Assembly: GCF_022347565.1 (NCBI RefSeq)
Contig: NZ_JAKRGH010000012.1
Span: forward strand, 62,001-126,000
Direction: 5' to 3'
Source: Vibrio sp. Of7-15
GTDB taxonomy: Bacteria > Pseudomonadota > Gammaproteobacteria > Enterobacterales > Vibrionaceae
Length of the DNA: 64,000 bases
The translations under genes and the position numbers were made by a program. Shown piece by piece: positions 61,346 to 64,000 of this stretch. Position 1 is the first letter of the stretch; each line of letters opens with the position of its first letter. The notes below the pieces were generated by a model, which saw only the letters and a program-made list of their open reading frames with translations, was not told the DNA's origin and ran no database searches.

Positions 61346-64000
61346 TTATTTAGAAGGGTGCATCTTCGCTTCATCTTTTTTTAGCCATTTTTGTAGCAAT
61401 TTGGCAAAGTTTGATTGGTCAAAAGGTTTTGATAAAAAATCATTCATCCCTGAGCTTAAGCACTTTTCTTTATCTTCATGTAAGGCGTTAGCGGTCAGTG
61501 CAACAATGGGGGTAGTTTGGTTGATACCACGCAAACGAATCTTTTTTGTGGCTTGATAACCATCTAGATTCGGCATTTGGCAATCCATTAAGATCAGATC
61601 ATAACGATGAGTTTGGCAAAGCTCTGTGGCAATCAAACCATCAGCGGCAATGTCCAGCGTTAAACCAAGTTGTTCCATCATTGTTTTGGCCACTAGTTGG
61701 TTTACTTTCACGTCTTCAGCCAATAAAACATGCCCATTTAGCCGCGTGCTTTCGGCGGTATTGGCTCGGTCCGATTCATTAATGTCATGAGTGGTAACAA
61801 AGGTTCTTTCTCCCGGCGTTTGCATTAGGCCTAATGTTGAGATAAGCGTATTTTTCAGAATCTCTGTTAAAATTGGTTTATTGATTAGACTGTTAATTCC
61901 CGCTTCTTTGAGTAATTTACCATCTCCTTTTTGGCAAGAGGAAGAAAGAATCACGATAGGAATGTGTTGTATTTTATCATTGGCTCTGATGTTTCTGGTT
62001 AGCTGGGCACCATCTAATTCGGGCATTTGGTAATCGGAGATTAAAATATCAAAAGGCTTTTCTTGTTCAATGGCCTGTTCAAGTAACTCTGTGACTAATT
62101 TCGGTTTGGTGCAGGTTTCTACGTATACTTCAAAGCTGTTAAGCATGGCAGTGAACACCTGAAGGTGGGTACGATTGTCATCAACCACTAAGGCTTTAAG
62201 TCCTTTTAATTCAGCTTTGGGCAGTGGTTTCGGTGTCGGTAGTAAGGCGAGAGGAAGGTTTATCCAAAAGGTCGAGCCTTTACCTGGGGTGCTGTTGACT
62301 CCAATGTCACCGTTCATTAAGGCCGTTATTTTTTTACAAATGGCCAACCCAAGCCCTGTACCGCCGTATTTTCGAGTTGTTGACGTATCGGCTTGAGTAA
62401 AGGACGCGAAGAGTTTTTCTTGTACTTTTTCTTCTATGCCAATGCCTGTATCGATGACTTGTATGTGATGATAAGGCTGGCCATTGTGGGGTTGTGTTTG
62501 CTCAATACTCAGTATGACATGCCCCGAGTGAGTAAATTTTATGGCGTTACTGACTAGGTTTGTTAGTAATTGTCTAACTCGGCCAGCATCTCCTTCTACT
62601 TGCCGTGGGCAATCGGGAGCGTAGTTTAAAATAAGTTCAACGTCTTTTTTATTGGATTGAATAGACAGGATTTGGCAAACATCGTAAGCGGCGCGTTCGA
62701 GATCAAAAGAGATATTCTCCAGTTCCATTTGACCGGCTTCTACTTTTGAAAAGTCGAGAATGTCATTGATGATGTTTAATAAAGAGGTACCAGAGTTATA
62801 AAGAACATCGAGATACTCTTGTTGTTGCGGCTCTAACTTAGTGTCTTTTAAAAGCTGGGCCATGCCAAGAACACCATTCATTGGGGTACGAATTTCATGG
62901 CTCATGGCGGCTAAAAATTCACTCTTGGTTTTGGTACTTGCTTCAGCTTGCTCCATGGCTTGCTCGAGTTGCTTGGTGCGCTCTGCGACTTTAACATCAA
63001 GGGAGTTTTTTTCTTCCAGTAGTTGAACTCGTGAGCAATGTAGGTTGATAGCCAGTTGATTAAAGGCATCGGCAAGTCGTCCTAATTCATCCCGCCCGAG
63101 AGGAGGTAGCTGATATTGGTAGTTTCCTTTTTCTAACTGCTTTGTTCCTTGTATTAGAGTCGTAATTCTTTGAAACAAGGTTTTACGTAAAATAAAAAAG
63201 AGGAAGGTGATCAGTGCGAGAGTACTGAGTACGACCCCGATAAATAGGATTTGTTCTGCTTCATTGGCTGCAGCATTGGCTTTTTCTTTGTCTGTTATGA
63301 GTAAAATGTGGCCTTGCAAGCGATTAAACTTAACCGGGTGCTCTAAGACAACGATGTTCTCTGTTGCTTTGAATGGCAGTGATGTATCTGGGTAAATGGG
63401 TTTAATACCTTTGGTGAGCGCAATGGTTTTACCGTCTTGTTTTACTAATAACGTTCCAATAATGGCGGGGTTTTGTTCGATAAGCTGATCCGTTAATGTA
63501 TCTAGAATCTCTTGCATTTGATTTTGCCAAGAAAAGCTTAAAACAATCCAACCTTTTATTTTTCCTCTTTTTATTACTGGCGATATGATCCATTGAGAAC
63601 GTTTGGTACTGTCCTGCTCTAATGAAAAAGGATCAAAGCCAGGGGTACCCGACACTGCCTGTTGCATGTTTGGGGCATAAAATAATGGATTTTTATTGAT
63701 ACTGAGGCCGAGGAGCTGCTCGCTATTAATGCGCTTTCCCTTATTGTTTACAGTATTGGCCGCAAAGATTTTTAATCGGGTATCAACAACCAATAAATAG
63801 TTTAAATTAGGGTAGAGAGTGACCAGTTTATTTAATCGTTGGTTAATGCCTCGGCTTACTTGTAAATCCAGTGATTTCTGAATCTCGGGGTTTTGTGCGA
63901 TGACCTCTGTAGCGTGCATTAAGTTTTCAACATGAGAGTCAAACTTTGAATCGATTAACGTTAAGTAGCTGCGTTTTAGTTGATTAAATTGTTGCTGATC
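61346..64000 (-). CDS. Hybrid sensor histidine kinase with two receiver domains (N-terminus beyond window)
   Basis: At least 884 residues; the frame stays open to the right edge without a start, so the N-terminus is missing. Visible order: a periplasmic sensor region ([39 protein letters not shown]), membrane helix at about 246-270, HAMP, a HisKA domain with the phosphorylated His368 ([19 protein letters not shown]), an ATPase domain ([28 protein letters not shown]), receiver 1 with ALVVDDN and [10 protein letters not shown] (Asp near 655), and receiver 2 with [11 protein letters not shown] and [10 protein letters not shown] (Asp near 806). No histidine-phosphotransfer domain follows, so a separate one is needed to pass the signal on. 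The adjacent HD-GYP gene suggests cyclic-di-GMP control; the target is unknown. Confidence 0.9.
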   Translation of the reverse strand, partial: DQQQFNQLKRSYLTLIDSKFDSHVENLMHATEVIAQNPEIQKSLDLQVSRGINQRLNKLVTLYPNLNYLLVVDTRLKIFAANTVNNKGKRINSEQLLGLSINKNPLFYAPNMQQAVSGTPGFDPFSLEQDSTKRSQWIISPVIKRGKIKGWIVLSFSWQNQMQEILDTLTDQLIEQNPAIIGTLLVKQDGKTIALTKGIKPIYPDTSLPFKATENIVVLEHPVKFNRLQGHILLITDKEKANAAANEAEQILFIGVVLSTLALITFLFFILRKTLFQRITTLIQGTKQLEKGNYQYQLPPLGRDELGRLADAFNQLAINLHCSRVQLLEEKNSLDVKVAERTKQLEQAMEQAEASTKTKSEFLAAMSHEIRTPMNGVLGMAQLLKDTKLEPQQQEYLDVLYNSGTSLLNIINDILDFSKVEAGQMELENISFDLERAAYDVCQILSIQSNKKDVELILNYAPDCPRQVEGDAGRVRQLLTNLVSNAIKFTHSGHVILSIEQTQPHNGQPYHHIQVIDTGIGIEEKVQEKLFASFTQADTSTTRKYGGTGLGLAICKKITALMNGDIGVNSTPGKGSTFWINLPLALLPTPKPLPKAELKGLKALVVDDNRTHLQVFTAMLNSFEVYVETCTKPKLVTELLEQAIEQEKPFDILISDYQMPELDGAQLTRNIRANDKIQHIPIVILSSSCQKGDGKLLKEAGINSLINKPILTEILKNTLISTLGLMQTPGERTFVTTHDINESDRANTAESTRLNGHVLLAEDVKVNQLVAKTMMEQLGLTLDIAADGLIATELCQTHRYDLILMDCQMPNLDGYQATKKIRLRGINQTTPIVALTANALHEDKEKCLSSGMNDFLSKPFDQSNFAKLLQKWLKKDEAKMHPSK

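Noticed and set aside
61346-61782. Plus-strand open frames inside the histidine-kinase gene
   Set aside because: They are shadows of well-defined receiver domains on the other strand and show no protein motif of their own.

Overview
The window reads as a gamma-proteobacterial chromosome segment from the family Vibrionaceae. Supporting signs are the AT-leaning composition, a six-gene TonB2-type operon (DUF3450-TtpC-ExbB-ExbD-TonB-TPR) in the order known from Vibrio, a DUF3283 protein typical of Vibrio, and many chemoreceptor and cyclic-di-GMP genes. I place it near Vibrio/Aliivibrio/Photobacterium but cannot fix the species. I see no rRNA, tRNA, CRISPR array, prophage or insertion sequence.

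Layout. 1-12.7 kb: the tail of an unrecognised gene, an HBM-type chemoreceptor, a class 3 lipase-like protein, an alpha-2-macroglobulin/PBP1C pair (periplasmic protease trap plus peptidoglycan synthase), a MAPEG protein, a YbcJ-like S4 protein, DUF3283, a two-domain glutaredoxin and a small conserved-looking protein. 12.7-20.4 kb: SlyD-like isomerase, adenine deaminase, a DUF2007 zinc-ribbon protein, a lipoprotein, a complete TRAP transporter and a membrane coiled-coil protein. 20.4-31.5 kb: a 46-residue exported peptide gene, an MFS exporter, a reductase divergent from a LysR regulator, an SgrR-like regulator, a Lon-family protease, an acetyltransferase, small membrane proteins, and a fatty-acid-hydroxylase/sterol-desaturase-like gene broken by a -1 frameshift at a nine-base T tract, followed by a small putative regulator.

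31.7-51.1 kb is an iron-acquisition island: the TonB2 operon, an FhuF-like ferric-siderophore reductase, a divergent MFS exporter, a FhuC-FhuD-FhuB-type ABC importer, iucA-iucB-iucC-iucD (aerobactin synthesis) and iutA (outer-membrane receptor). Five Fur-box-like sequences lie in front of its transcription units. Together these genes cover synthesis, probable export, outer-membrane uptake with energy transduction, inner-membrane import and reductive iron release.

51-64 kb: a YkgJ-type cysteine-cluster protein, a VOC protein, a large zinc metalloprotease, a family 3 solute-binding protein, a YhhY-like acetyltransferase, an EamA/DMT transporter, an HD-GYP phosphodiesterase with a large insertion, and a hybrid histidine kinase cut by the window end. 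The EamA gene is preceded by a leucine-rich leader peptide and repeat structures that look like an attenuation device. That leader, the frameshifted desaturase and the unannotated exported peptide are the most unusual signals here.
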